DNA of 8,349 nt from Acidothermales bacterium (GCA_017354575.1 JAFMQP010000159.1:1-8349), one strand, 5' to 3'; shown: positions 1 through 7,313, counted from the stretch's first letter. Notes: generated by a model from the sequence alone, not told the origin. Made by a program: numbers and translations.

Positions 1-15
1 GCGGTCCCGCTCACG

Positions 16-1209
16 TCAAGCACCTCCGCCGCTGGTGTCGCCGGCGGGTGGCCGCCGCCGGGCACGGCCCAACTCCCCGAGGCACCAGCCACCTTCGTCG
101 CGGTCGACCCAACCGTCCGACTCCAGCTCGCCGAGGATGCCCAGCAGCCGGCGCGGGTCGACGCCGGTGAGCCGGGCGAGCCGGTCGGGCGTGCAGCTGC
201 CGCGGGCGGGGACCGCCTCCAGCACGGTCCGCGGCTCCGGTGGCAGCGCTTCGCGGGGATCGATGTCGCCACGACGTACCGGCGCGAGGTCGGCCCCGAT
301 CCTTCCGACCACCTCGATCACCTCGGCGGCGTCGGTCACGCATTCGGCGGTGTGCGAGCGCAGCAGGACATGGCAACCCGCCGACATCGACGAGGTGACC
401 GGACCCGGTACCGCCATCACCGGCCGTCCCAGCCGTTCCGCCCAGCGCGCCGTGTTCGCCGCCCCGGAACGCACCGCAGCCTCGACCACGACGACTCCGG
501 CAGTGAGCCCGGCGATCATCCGGTTTCGCTCGAGGAACCGGAACCGGGTGGGTGTACACCCGGGCGGTAGCTCGCCGACGATCAGGCCCCGCCGGGCGAT
601 CTCGGCGAAAAGCGTCTCGTGCCCTCGCGGGTACGCGACGTCGACACCGCAGGCGAGCACGGCCACGGTCGAGCCCCGCGCGGCGAGCGCGCCGCGGTGG
701 GCGCGCGCGTCGATGCCGTAGGCACCGCCCGAGACCACGGTCCAGCCGCGGTCCGCCAGGTCCGCCGCGAGCTCGGCGGCGACGTACTCGCCGTAGTCGG
801 TGGCCGCCCGCGCCCCGACGACCGCGACGGAGCGGTCGGTCAGCGCATCGAGACCCGGTTCGCCCCTCACCCACAGCAGCAGCGGCGCCTTGACACCGAA
901 CCCGTCCAGCCGGTCGGGCCATCCGTCGTCCCCCGGAACGAGCACGCGGATACCGGCAGCGGCCGCGCGTTCGAGGTCGCGGTGCGGGTCGGCCTCCGGC
1001 AGGCGCAGCTGGTACCCGTCGACGCCGGTCACCTGCAGGTCCTTGGCGAGCAACGCCGACCACACCTCCGCGGCCGAGCTCTCCGCCACGAGGCGGCCCA
1101 CCCGCTCGTCCCCGGGTTCGACGACCCGGCTCAACGCCACCCGGGCCAGCCGCTCCTCGTCGCCGGTGTCGGGCGTAGCCCGCACCTCTTCGCCCGCCTC
1201 CGTCGTCAT
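16..1209 (-). CDS. dprA: DNA-processing protein DprA (Smf), RecA loader
   Basis: The product is a 397-residue DprA/Smf protein, which in the known family binds incoming single-stranded DNA in the cytoplasm and loads RecA during transformation. The sequence shows a divergent N-terminal part (about 1-110), then the Rossmann-like core with SVAVVGARAATDYG (127-140), VVSGGAYGIDARAH (158-171), the ACGVDVAYP segment (186-194), FLERNRMIAGL (225-235) and AVPGP (266-270). A C-terminal winged-helix-like region covers about 322-378. The core motifs are intact, so the gene looks functional. The ATG at 1209 was chosen because it overlaps the TGA of yifB by 4 bases (ATGA) and gives a normal length; longer in-frame starts lie inside yifB. 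It is the last visible gene of the yraN-yifB-dprA run and is likely translationally coupled to yifB. Most actinomycetes are not known to be naturally competent, so its role here may be in recombination or repair; that is inference. Confidence 0.96.
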   Translation of the reverse strand: MTTEAGEEVRATPDTGDEERLARVALSRVVEPGDERVGRLVAESSAAEVWSALLAKDLQVTGVDGYQLRLPEADPHRDLERAAAAGIRVLVPGDDGWPDRLDGFGVKAPLLLWVRGEPGLDALTDRSVAVVGARAATDYGEYVAAELAADLADRGWTVVSGGAYGIDARAHRGALAARGSTVAVLACGVDVAYPRGHETLFAEIARRGLIVGELPPGCTPTRFRFLERNRMIAGLTAGVVVVEAAVRSGAANTARWAERLGRPVMAVPGPVTSSMSAGCHVLLRSHTAECVTDAAEVIEVVGRIGADLAPVRRGDIDPREALPPEPRTVLEAVPARGSCTPDRLARLTGVDPRRLLGILGELESDGWVDRDEGGWCLGELGRARRRPPAGDTSGGGA

Positions 1210-2750
1210 CCGGTCCACACCCCCGTTCGCAGGGCGAGTGCGGCGGCAACCTCGTCGACACCGGGGCGGTCGCGTCCGGTGAGGTCGGCGAGCGTCCACG
1301 CCACCCGGAGCACACGCACCGCGCCGCGCGCCGTCAACCGCCCGCGGCCGAGGTCGCGCTCCACCAGCGCCAGACCCCCGGCGGGCGGCGCGTAACGTAC
1401 CCGGAGGTCGCGGCCGGGCAGCTCGGCGTTCGTCGCCCACGGTTCGCCGGCGAACCGCGTCGACATGCGTTCCCTCGCCGCGGCCACCCGGGCGGCGACG
1501 ACGCTCGTCGCCTCGGCGTTGGCGACCGCGTGCAGCAGGTCGAGCCGCGCCAGTGGGTGCATCGCGACGCTGAGGTCGACGCGGTCGAGCAACGGCCCGG
1601 ACAGCCGGTTGAGGTAGCGGCGGCGGGCGATCGGCGTGCAGGTGCACCGGCTCGTGTCCTCCTCCGCGAGCGCGCACGGGCACGGGTTGGCGGCGAGGAC
1701 GAGGGTGAACCGGGCCGGGAAGCAGACGGTCTCGCGCTGCCGGCTGACGACGACCTCGCCCGACTCCAGCGGTTGACGCAGCGCCTCGAGCACGCTGGAG
1801 GCGAACTCCGGCGCCTCGTCGAGGAACAGCACGCCACGATGCGCGAGCGACACTGCACCGGGCCGGATCCGCTGGCTGCCGCCACCGACGATCGCCGCCC
1901 GGCTCGCGGAGTGGTGCGGGCCGTGGAACGGCGGCCGCCGGATGAGCACGTCGCCTGTGGGCAGGGCTCCCGCGACCGAATGGATGGCGGTCACCTCGAG
2001 CGCCGCGGCGTCGTCGAGCGTCGGCATGATGCCGGGCAGCCGTTCGGCCAGCATCGTCTTCCCCGTGCCGGGTGAGCCGTGCAGGAACGTGTGATGCCCG
2101 CCCGCGGCGCTGACCTCCAGGGCGAGCCGTCCCTCGGCCTGCCCGGCCACGTCGGCGAGGTCCTTCGCCGGGACTCGCGCCGGAACCGCCTTCGCCTCCA
2201 CCACGGGCGGCGGCTCTTCTCCGCCGTCCGGCTCCGGCTCACCGCGCAGCTGGCGTACCAGTGCGGCGAACGTCGCGACACCGAGCACGTCGACGTCCGG
2301 GACGAGCATCGCCTCGGCGAGGTTGGCCGCCGGGACGACGAAGGCGCTGAACCCCGCGCTCGCACCGGCGAGCACGGCGGGCAGGATGCCGGGCACCGGA
2401 CGCACCGCTCCGTCGAGCCCGAGCTCGCCGACCAGCACGACCTTCTCCAGCGACGTCCGCGGGATGGCATCGTCGCCGGCGAGGATCGCGGTCGCGAGCG
2501 CGAGGTCGTACGCCGTACCCTGCTTGCGGATGCCCGCAGGCGAGAGGTTCACGGTGACCCGCCGGTTCGGCCAGGACTCGCCGCTGTTCAGCACGGCGGC
2601 ACGCGCGCGGTCGCGCGCCTCGTGCACCGCGGTGTCGGGCAGGCCGACGAGGTGCACGCCGGGCAGCCCCTGACCGATGTCGGCCTCGACCTCGACGACG
2701 AAGCCGTCGATACCGACCACGGCAACCGACCACGCCCGCGCGACCGTCAT
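1206..2750 (-). CDS. yifB: YifB/ComM family Mg-chelatase-like AAA+ ATPase
   Basis: This 514-residue protein belongs to the YifB/ComM family, hexameric AAA+ ATPases of the Mg-chelatase ChlI type. ComM is known to act as a branch-migration helicase in transformation. The N-terminal domain (about 1-165) carries GLPGVHLVGLPDTAVHEARD (28-47) and VTVNLSPAGIRKQG (65-78). A low-complexity linker rich in E and P (about 170-190) follows. The ATPase domain has Walker A GSPGTGKT (225-232), the PHHSAS segment (278-283), Walker B VLFLDE (307-312), a cysteine cluster NPCPC (355-359) with CTC (369-371) as in this family, and SGPLLDRVD (384-392) with the likely arginine finger R390. The C-terminal lid includes RLTARGAVRV (471-480). 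The ATG at 2750 matches the usual family N-terminus (ARAWSVAVVGI). It has only a weak Shine-Dalgarno sequence, so coupling to upstream translation is plausible. It sits between yraN and dprA. Confidence 0.96.
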   Translation of the reverse strand: MTVARAWSVAVVGIDGFVVEVEADIGQGLPGVHLVGLPDTAVHEARDRARAAVLNSGESWPNRRVTVNLSPAGIRKQGTAYDLALATAILAGDDAIPRTSLEKVVLVGELGLDGAVRPVPGILPAVLAGASAGFSAFVVPAANLAEAMLVPDVDVLGVATFAALVRQLRGEPEPDGGEEPPPVVEAKAVPARVPAKDLADVAGQAEGRLALEVSAAGGHHTFLHGSPGTGKTMLAERLPGIMPTLDDAAALEVTAIHSVAGALPTGDVLIRRPPFHGPHHSASRAAIVGGGSQRIRPGAVSLAHRGVLFLDEAPEFASSVLEALRQPLESGEVVVSRQRETVCFPARFTLVLAANPCPCALAEEDTSRCTCTPIARRRYLNRLSGPLLDRVDLSVAMHPLARLDLLHAVANAEATSVVAARVAAARERMSTRFAGEPWATNAELPGRDLRVRYAPPAGGLALVERDLGRGRLTARGAVRVLRVAWTLADLTGRDRPGVDEVAAALALRTGVWTG

Positions 2751-2788
2751 GCCGCACCGCCGCGTACGAGCGAGCAGATGGCGGTCAT
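2747..2788 (-). other. Possible 13-codon coupling ORF between yraN and yifB
   Basis: A minus-strand ATG at 2788 shares one base with the yraN stop (TGATG). It opens a frame coding MTAICSLVRGGAA whose TGA overlaps the yifB ATG by 4 bases (ATGA). A GGGGTGGG tract lies about 4 bases upstream of the ATG, inside the end of yraN. The frame therefore bridges the 37-base gap between yraN and yifB exactly, which would let a ribosome pass from one gene to the next. Whether it is translated is unknown; a chance arrangement in GC-rich DNA is possible. It is more likely a coupling device than a functional peptide gene. Confidence 0.25.
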
Positions 2789-3144
2789 CAGCCCACCCCG
2801 GGAAGGTGCTCGACCGTGTACCCGCCGGCAGGCAGTACGCGCACGCCGACGACGTCGATGCGCAGCCCGCCGTGTGGGCGCCCCCAGGAGCGCAGCCACT
2901 CACCCGCCAGCCGGCGCAGCCGGTCGGCCTTGTCGCCTGTCACCGCCTCGGCCGGCGAGCCGTACCCTTCGCCGGTACGCGTCTTCACCTCGCAGACGAC
3001 CACCGTCTCGCCGTCCCGCGCGACGATGTCGATCTCGCCGCTCGCGCAGCGCCAGTTGCGCGCGAGCAGCTCGTATCCCCGCCGTCGCAGGAAGTCCGCC
3101 GCGATCCGTTCGCCGCGCCTGCCGATCCTGTCCTTCGCCGCCAT
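2788..3144 (-). CDS. yraN: YraN family (UPF0102) nuclease-fold protein
   Basis: The 118-residue product is a YraN/UPF0102 protein of the usual length, with the restriction-endonuclease-like fold related to Holliday-junction resolvases. Its cellular role is still poorly defined; a DNA-repair or recombination role is suggested by fold and neighbours. Visible motifs are the N-terminal GRRGERIAADFL (8-19), GEIDIV (36-41) with D39, and CEVKTR (51-56) with the E52-x-K54 pair of the PD-(D/E)XK-like active site, followed by YGSPAEAVTGDKADRL (61-76). The ATG at 3144 is preceded by GGAGG with a 7-base spacer, a strong start signal. It appears to be the first gene of the yraN-yifB-dprA run, because 237 bases without a credible gene lie upstream. 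Confidence 0.93.
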   Translation of the reverse strand: MAAKDRIGRRGERIAADFLRRRGYELLARNWRCASGEIDIVARDGETVVVCEVKTRTGEGYGSPAEAVTGDKADRLRRLAGEWLRSWGRPHGGLRIDVVGVRVLPAGGYTVEHLPGVG

Positions 3145-3381
3145 GCGACCACCTCCGTCCGAAGCATCGGCACGACGACGGGTCGCCGACAGGGGCGCGG
3201 ACGAAACTGTGGACGGCCGCGACCGCTTCCACGACCGGGCCCCTCCGGCGAGGAACGTCGACGCGCGTTCGTCTACCTGGGCGCGGTCGACGCGTGCGGG
3301 CGCTGACCGACCACGGGCACCGCGACGAGGGCGGTCACGGCGGGCAGTCGGGCGTCGAGCGCACGTCCTGGGTCATCGCGA
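3145..3381. other. Intergenic region between aminotransferase and yraN
   Basis: No credible gene lies in these 237 bases; the frames that cross it are shadows or unsupported short ORFs. It probably holds the end of the aminotransferase transcript and the promoter of the yraN operon, both reading leftward. I find no clear -35/-10 pair and no hairpin followed by a T-run on the minus strand. The only notable structure is a pair of GTCGACGCG copies about 30 bases apart (near 3260 and 3288). Confidence 0.5.
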
Positions 3382-4671
3382 TCAGAGCGCGGCGAACGTG
3401 TCCGCGAGCGCGCGCAGGCCTTCGTCCACCTCGCCCGAGGAGATAGTGACCGGTGGCGCGATGCGCAGCACGTTGCCGTACAACCCGCCCTTGCCGAGCA
3501 GCAGGCCGCGCTCCCTTGTGCCCTCGAGCACCCGTGCCGCCGTGGACGTCGACGGTGTCCTGCCGTCCGGCTCGACCAGCTCGACGCCCGCCATCAGCCC
3601 CTTACCGCGCACCTCGCCGATCACCGGATGCTTCTCCTGCAACGCCCGCAGCCCGGCGAACAGCCGCGCGCCGACCTCGCGGGCGTTCGCCTGCAGGTCG
3701 TGGTCGCGGACGTAGTCGAGGACGGCGAGCGCCGCGCGGGTCGCCACGGGGTTGCCGCCGAACGTCGAGATCGAGTTCACCCGCACCGTGTCCATCAGCT
3801 CGCCGCGCGCGACGACGCCGCCGATCGCGATCCCGTTGCCGAGGCCCTTCGCGAACGTCATCGCGGCCGGGACGAACCCGTGCGCCTGGATGCCCCAGAA
3901 GTGCTCGCCGGTACGCCCCCAGCCCGTCTGCACCTCGTCGGAGACGAACAGGATGCCGTACTCGTCCAGCACCTCCTTCATCGCGCCGAAGAACCCGTCC
4001 GGCGGGGTCGCGAAGCCACCCACGCCCTGGATCGGCTCGGCGATCATGCACGCGACGTCACCCGCCGTGGTGGTGGCGATGACCTCGCGCAGGTCCTCGA
4101 CGCACGCCGCGGTGTACGCGTCGTCGGGCAGGTCGCGGAACGGGCTGCGGAACCGGTACCCGGAGTGCACGTAGCTGACGTTGACCGGCGTGAGGCTGGA
4201 CGCCGACCAGCCGCGGTTGCCGGTGATCCCCATCGCCGCGTACGACCGGCCGTGGTAGCTGTTGCGCAGCGCCAGGATCTGGTTGCTCCTGCGGTACTGC
4301 GTCGCGAGCAGCAACGCCGCCTCGTTCGCCTCGGTGCCCGAGTTGGCGAAGAACACCTTGGCGTCCGGGATGCCGGACAGCTCGGCGATCCGCTCCGCGA
4401 GCTCGACCTGCTGCCGGATCAGGTACAGCGTCGACGTGTGGACGACGCCGGTGTCGAGCTGCGCCTCGATCGCCTCGCGCACCTCGGGGACGCCGTAGCC
4501 GAGCATGTTGGTGAGGATGCCGGCGAAGAAGTCCAGGTACGTCCGTCCCTCGCCGTCGGTCACCCGGCGGCCCTCGCCGCTCACCAGCTCGATCGGCTGG
4601 TCGTAGAGCAGACTGATCCAGTCCGGCATGACCGCCTGGTGCCGCTTCAACAGGTCCGCGTGCTCACCCAC
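3382..4671 (-). CDS. Class III PLP-dependent aminotransferase (AGXT2-like)
   Basis: This is a 429-residue fold-type I, class III aminotransferase, a cytoplasmic PLP enzyme that moves an amino group between an amino acid or omega-amine and a 2-oxo acid. The visible motifs are TYLDFFAGILTNMLGYG (44-60), the cofactor phosphate-binding SGTEANEAA (111-119), NSYHGRS (137-143), SDEVQTGWGRTG (244-255) with the PLP-ring aspartate D245, FAKGLGNG (273-280) with the Schiff-base lysine K275, and STFGGNP (302-308). All key residues are present. The N-terminal pattern (LLKRHQAVMPDW) resembles the alanine-glyoxylate/beta-alanine AGXT2-like group more than ornithine or GABA aminotransferases, but the substrate cannot be fixed from sequence. 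The GTG start at 4671 is chosen for the strong GGAGGAG seven bases upstream. No pathway partner is visible: it is divergent from an exporter and followed by yraN after a 237-base gap. Confidence 0.93.
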   Translation of the reverse strand: MGEHADLLKRHQAVMPDWISLLYDQPIELVSGEGRRVTDGEGRTYLDFFAGILTNMLGYGVPEVREAIEAQLDTGVVHTSTLYLIRQQVELAERIAELSGIPDAKVFFANSGTEANEAALLLATQYRRSNQILALRNSYHGRSYAAMGITGNRGWSASSLTPVNVSYVHSGYRFRSPFRDLPDDAYTAACVEDLREVIATTTAGDVACMIAEPIQGVGGFATPPDGFFGAMKEVLDEYGILFVSDEVQTGWGRTGEHFWGIQAHGFVPAAMTFAKGLGNGIAIGGVVARGELMDTVRVNSISTFGGNPVATRAALAVLDYVRDHDLQANAREVGARLFAGLRALQEKHPVIGEVRGKGLMAGVELVEPDGRTPSTSTAARVLEGTRERGLLLGKGGLYGNVLRIAPPVTISSGEVDEGLRALADTFAAL

Positions 4672-4678
4672 CGCTGCT

Positions 4679-4685
4679 CTCCTCC
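4679..4685 (-). promoter_or_regulatory. Shine-Dalgarno sequence of the aminotransferase
   Basis: On the minus strand this reads GGAGGAG, seven bases before the GTG at 4671. It decides that start over the internal ATG at residue 15, which has no comparable signal. Confidence 0.75.
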
Positions 4686-4727
4686 ACTCGTGCCGGACGC
4701 CGCGTACCAGTCTCGTACAGCGGTGCC

Positions 4728-4745
4728 GGGCAAATGACTTGGCCC
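4728..4745. repeat. Imperfect palindrome in the divergent promoter region
   Basis: GGGCAAATGACTTGGCCC is an imperfect inverted repeat: six of nine pairs match, including four G/C pairs at the ends. It overlaps the candidate -35 box of the exporter operon, a position suited to a repressor operator. No regulator gene is in the window, so the role is speculative. Confidence 0.25.
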
Positions 4746-4769
4746 TCTGTCGGTGTCAGCCGGTAGCGT
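4739..4769 (+). promoter_or_regulatory. Candidate promoter for the ABC exporter operon
   Basis: TTGGCC (4739-4744) and TAGCGT (4764-4769) form a housekeeping-sigma-like -35/-10 pair with a 19-base spacer. The -10 box ends 8 bases before the ATG at 4778, so transcription would begin at or next to the start codon. No Shine-Dalgarno sequence precedes that ATG, which agrees with a leaderless transcript, a common form in actinobacteria. The assignment is by eye and the -35 match is only partial. Confidence 0.4.
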
Positions 4770-4777
4770 CCACGGAC

Positions 4778-5716
4778 ATGGAGGGGCACCTACCCGACGT
4801 CCTCGTCCGGGCCCGTGGGCTGACCAAGCGGTTCGGCTCTTTCGAGGCCGTCCGCGGCATCGACCTGGACGTGCACCGAGCCGAGTTCTTCGGCTTCCTC
4901 GGGCCCAACGGCGCGGGGAAGAGCTCGACCATGCGCATGGTCGGGTGCGTGTCGCCCCCGACGGACGGCGAGCTGTCCATCCTCGGCATGGACCCGCGCC
5001 GCAACGGACCGGAGATCCGCGCGCGGCTCGGCGTCGTGCCGCAGGACGACACGCTCGACGTCGAGCTCACCTGCCGCGAGAACCTCGTCCTCTACGCCCG
5101 CTACTTCGGCATCCCCCGCCGCGTCGCGAGGTCCAGGGCCGACGAGCTGCTGGAGTTCGTGCAGCTCGCCGAGCGCGCCGGCGACAAGGTGGAGCCGCTG
5201 TCCGGCGGCATGAAGCGCCGGCTCACCATCGCGCGGTCGCTCGTGAACGAGCCGGAGCTGCTGCTGCTCGACGAGCCGACGACCGGCCTCGACCCGCAGG
5301 CCAGGCACCTGGTGTGGGACAAGCTGTTCCGGTTGAAGACGCAGGGCGTCACCCTGGTGCTCACCACGCACTACATGGACGAGGCCGAGCAGCTGTGCGA
5401 CCGTCTCGTCGTCATGGACAAGGGGCTGATCGCGGCCGAGGGATCGCCGCGTGACCTGATCGGCCGCTACTCCACCCGCGAGGTCGTGGAGCTGCGGTTC
5501 GACACCCCCGACCACGGCGACGTCGCGCCGAAGCTCGACGGTGTCGTCGAGCGGATGGAGGTGCTGCCCGACCGCATCCTCCTCTACGCCGACCACGGCG
5601 AGGCCGCGCTCGCCCAGGTGCACGAGCGCGGGCTCAACCCGCTCAGCGCACTGGTGCGCCGCAGCACGCTGGAGGACGTGTTCCTCCGGCTCACCGGGCG
5701 GACCCTGGTGGACTGA
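4778..5716 (+). CDS. ABC-2 exporter ATP-binding protein, NodI/DrrA type
   Basis: The 312-residue protein is the cytoplasmic ATPase of an ABC-2 exporter. It carries Walker A GPNGAGKS (42-49), the Q-loop glutamine Q89 (VVPQDD), signature LSGGM (141-145), Walker B LLLLDE (161-166), D-loop GLDP (170-173) and the switch histidine H198 (TTHYMDEAE). After about residue 230 a C-terminal extension ends in STLEDVFLRLTGR (296-308), typical of DrrA/NodI-type subunits. The stretch KRRLTIARSLVNEP with PTTGLDPQARHLVW is especially close to the NodI pattern as I know it. The ATG at 4778 is chosen because the nucleotide-binding domain starts a few residues later; there is no Shine-Dalgarno, and the message may be leaderless. 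Its stop overlaps the next start by one base (TGATG), so it is coupled to the two permease genes. The substrate is unknown: related exporters carry drugs, polyketides or lipo-oligosaccharides. Confidence 0.94.
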   Translation: MEGHLPDVLVRARGLTKRFGSFEAVRGIDLDVHRAEFFGFLGPNGAGKSSTMRMVGCVSPPTDGELSILGMDPRRNGPEIRARLGVVPQDDTLDVELTCRENLVLYARYFGIPRRVARSRADELLEFVQLAERAGDKVEPLSGGMKRRLTIARSLVNEPELLLLDEPTTGLDPQARHLVWDKLFRLKTQGVTLVLTTHYMDEAEQLCDRLVVMDKGLIAAEGSPRDLIGRYSTREVVELRFDTPDHGDVAPKLDGVVERMEVLPDRILLYADHGEAALAQVHERGLNPLSALVRRSTLEDVFLRLTGRTLVD

Positions 5717-6495
5717 TGACGTTGGCACCGGCGGCCCGCGCGTTCGAGGCGTACGTCTACGGCTACCGCCGCACCTGGCGCGGCTCGGTCCTGTCCACGT
5801 TCGTGATGCCGCTCGTCTACCTCGGCGCGATGGGCTTCGGCATCGGCGCGCTCGTCCACACCCAGAGTGCCGCACGGTCGCTCGGCGGCATGACGTACCT
5901 CGAGTTCCTCGCGCCCGGCATGCTCGCCGCGTCCGCGATGCAGGTGGTGATCGGCGAGGTCACCTGGCCCGTGATCGCCCAGGTGAAATGGGTGAAGACT
6001 TACCAGGCGATGGTCGCGACGCCGTTGCGCGGCGACGACGTCGTGCTCGCCAACCTCGCGTGGGTCGGCGTCCGCGCCGGCATGACCGCGCTGGCCACGT
6101 ACGTCGCGATGGCCGCCTTCGGCGTCGTCCACACGCCGTGGTCGGCGCTGTCGATCCCGGTCGGCATCCTCACCGGGCTCGCCGTCGGCACGCCCGTCTA
6201 CGCGTTCGCGATCACCCGGCAGAACGAGTCGTCGTTCTCGCTGGTGTTCCGGTTCGGCACGGTGCCGCTGTTCCTGTTCTCCGGCACCTTCTTCCCCGTC
6301 TCGCAGCTACCCGGGGTGGTCCGGCCGCTCGCGTACGCCTCGCCGCTCTGGCACGGCGTCGACCTGTGCCGCGCGCTGGTCGCCGGGCACCCGGCGCTGC
6401 GGATGTCGCTGCTGCACGTGGCGTACCTCGGCGCCTGGGCGGCGGTCGGGTTCGTGCTGTCCGTGCGCGGTTTCCGGAAACGGATGGTGGTGTGA
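5716..6495 (+). CDS. ABC-2 type permease, NodJ-like, first of two
   Basis: This 259-residue integral membrane protein would form part of the membrane channel of the exporter. By eye it has six hydrophobic segments (about 26-47, 62-82, 111-137, 143-165, 174-194 and 232-250), as expected for ABC-2 permeases. It carries the family motif SGTFFPVSQLPG (189-200) before the last segment and a cytoplasmic YQAMVATPLRGDDVVLANLAW loop (96-116) likely to meet the ATPase. The ATG overlaps the ATPase stop (TGATG), which supports both the start and translational coupling. The next gene codes for a paralogue with the same loop and motif order, so the two proteins may form a heterodimeric channel; the pairing is inference from gene order. 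Confidence 0.92.
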   Translation: MTLAPAARAFEAYVYGYRRTWRGSVLSTFVMPLVYLGAMGFGIGALVHTQSAARSLGGMTYLEFLAPGMLAASAMQVVIGEVTWPVIAQVKWVKTYQAMVATPLRGDDVVLANLAWVGVRAGMTALATYVAMAAFGVVHTPWSALSIPVGILTGLAVGTPVYAFAITRQNESSFSLVFRFGTVPLFLFSGTFFPVSQLPGVVRPLAYASPLWHGVDLCRALVAGHPALRMSLLHVAYLGAWAAVGFVLSVRGFRKRMVV

Positions 6496-6497
6496 GC

Positions 6498-7295
6498 ATG
6501 GTCGCCACCTCCGTCGCGACGCGGGCGATGACCAGCCGCGGCAAGGCTCGTCGGATGTTCGAACGCAACGTGCTCGCCTACCGGTCCGGCTGGGTGGTGT
6601 TCGCGTCCGGCATCGTCGAGCCGGTGTTCTACCTGCTCTCGATCGGCATCGGGCTCGGCGCGCTCGTCGGCACGGTCGAGGTCGGCGGTCGCGCGGTGCC
6701 GTATGCCGTGTTCATGGCGCCGGCGATGCTCGCGGTGTCGGCGATGAACGGCGCACTCACCGAGACCACGTTCAACATGTTCGCCCGGCTCAAGTTCGCG
6801 AAGCTCTACGACTCGATCCTCGCGACGCCGATGCGCCCGGTCGACATCGCGCTCGGCGAGATCGCGTGGGCGCTCGCGCGCGGAGGCGTCTACTCCGGCG
6901 TGTTCCTCGGGCTGATGGCCGTCCTGGGTTACGTCACGTCCTGGTACGCGTTGCTCGCGCTGCCCGCCGCGGTGCTGATCGGCTTCGGCTTCGGCGCGGC
7001 CGGCATGGCACTCGCCACGTACATGCGCAGCTGGCAGGACTTCGACTACCTCGGCTTCGTCATGATCGCCCTGTTCCTGGTCTCGGCGACGTTCTACCCG
7101 ATCGAGGTGTACCCGGGGTGGGCACAGCCGATCGTGGAGTGGACGCCGCTCACCCAGTCCGTCGAGCTGATCCGCGACCTCACGACGGGGACGCCCACGC
7201 CGCACACCGGCGTCCACGTCGGCTACCTGACCGCGCTCAGCGTGCTCGGATCGATCGGCGCCGCCTATCGCATCGACCGGCTGCTGTGCCGTTGA
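6498..7295 (+). CDS. ABC-2 type permease, NodJ-like, second of two
   Basis: The 265-residue product is a second ABC-2 permease with six likely membrane segments (about 33-58, 68-88, 127-146, 150-173, 184-204 and 241-257). Its loop YDSILATPMRPVDIALGEIAW (104-124) lines up with the equivalent loop of the first permease, and SATFYPIEVYPGW (196-208) stands where that protein has SGTFFPVSQLPG. The two genes are thus diverged paralogues, not a recent duplication. A GTG at 6492, in the same frame and overlapping the upstream TGA (GTGA), would add two residues. The ATG at 6498 has GGTGG seven bases upstream; either start is plausible. It is the last gene of the three-gene exporter operon, with two hairpins downstream. 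Confidence 0.92.
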   Translation: MVATSVATRAMTSRGKARRMFERNVLAYRSGWVVFASGIVEPVFYLLSIGIGLGALVGTVEVGGRAVPYAVFMAPAMLAVSAMNGALTETTFNMFARLKFAKLYDSILATPMRPVDIALGEIAWALARGGVYSGVFLGLMAVLGYVTSWYALLALPAAVLIGFGFGAAGMALATYMRSWQDFDYLGFVMIALFLVSATFYPIEVYPGWAQPIVEWTPLTQSVELIRDLTTGTPTPHTGVHVGYLTALSVLGSIGAAYRIDRLLCR

Positions 7296-7313
7296 GCGGC
7301 ATCGGTTCGGCTG

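Noticed and set aside
1210..1683. An upstream extension of dprA by 158 codons
   Set aside because: It lies wholly inside yifB and has no family similarity; the ATGA junction at 1206-1209 gives a normal-length DprA.
2900..3232. A 110-codon minus-strand frame overlapping yraN
   Set aside because: It overlaps yraN out of frame, is arginine-rich, and has no start signal comparable to the GGAGG before yraN.
3335..3376. A 13-codon minus-strand frame (MTQDVRSTPDCPP) just after the aminotransferase
   Set aside because: It has no Shine-Dalgarno sequence and does not overlap or link to a neighbouring gene, unlike the frame between yraN and yifB.
2079..3446. A 455-codon plus-strand frame opposite yifB and yraN
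   Set aside because: It is an antisense shadow in GC-rich DNA: rich in R, H and D, with no domain motif, and it crosses three well-supported minus-strand features.
3628..4737. A 369-codon plus-strand frame opposite the aminotransferase
   Set aside because: Its composition (R, V, H and D rich) and lack of motifs mark it as the complement of a real gene whose active-site motifs are all intact.
5541..6497. A long N-terminal extension of the second permease (possible fusion)
   Set aside because: The extension is arginine-rich out-of-frame reading through the ATPase end and the first permease; the true start is at 6492 or 6498.
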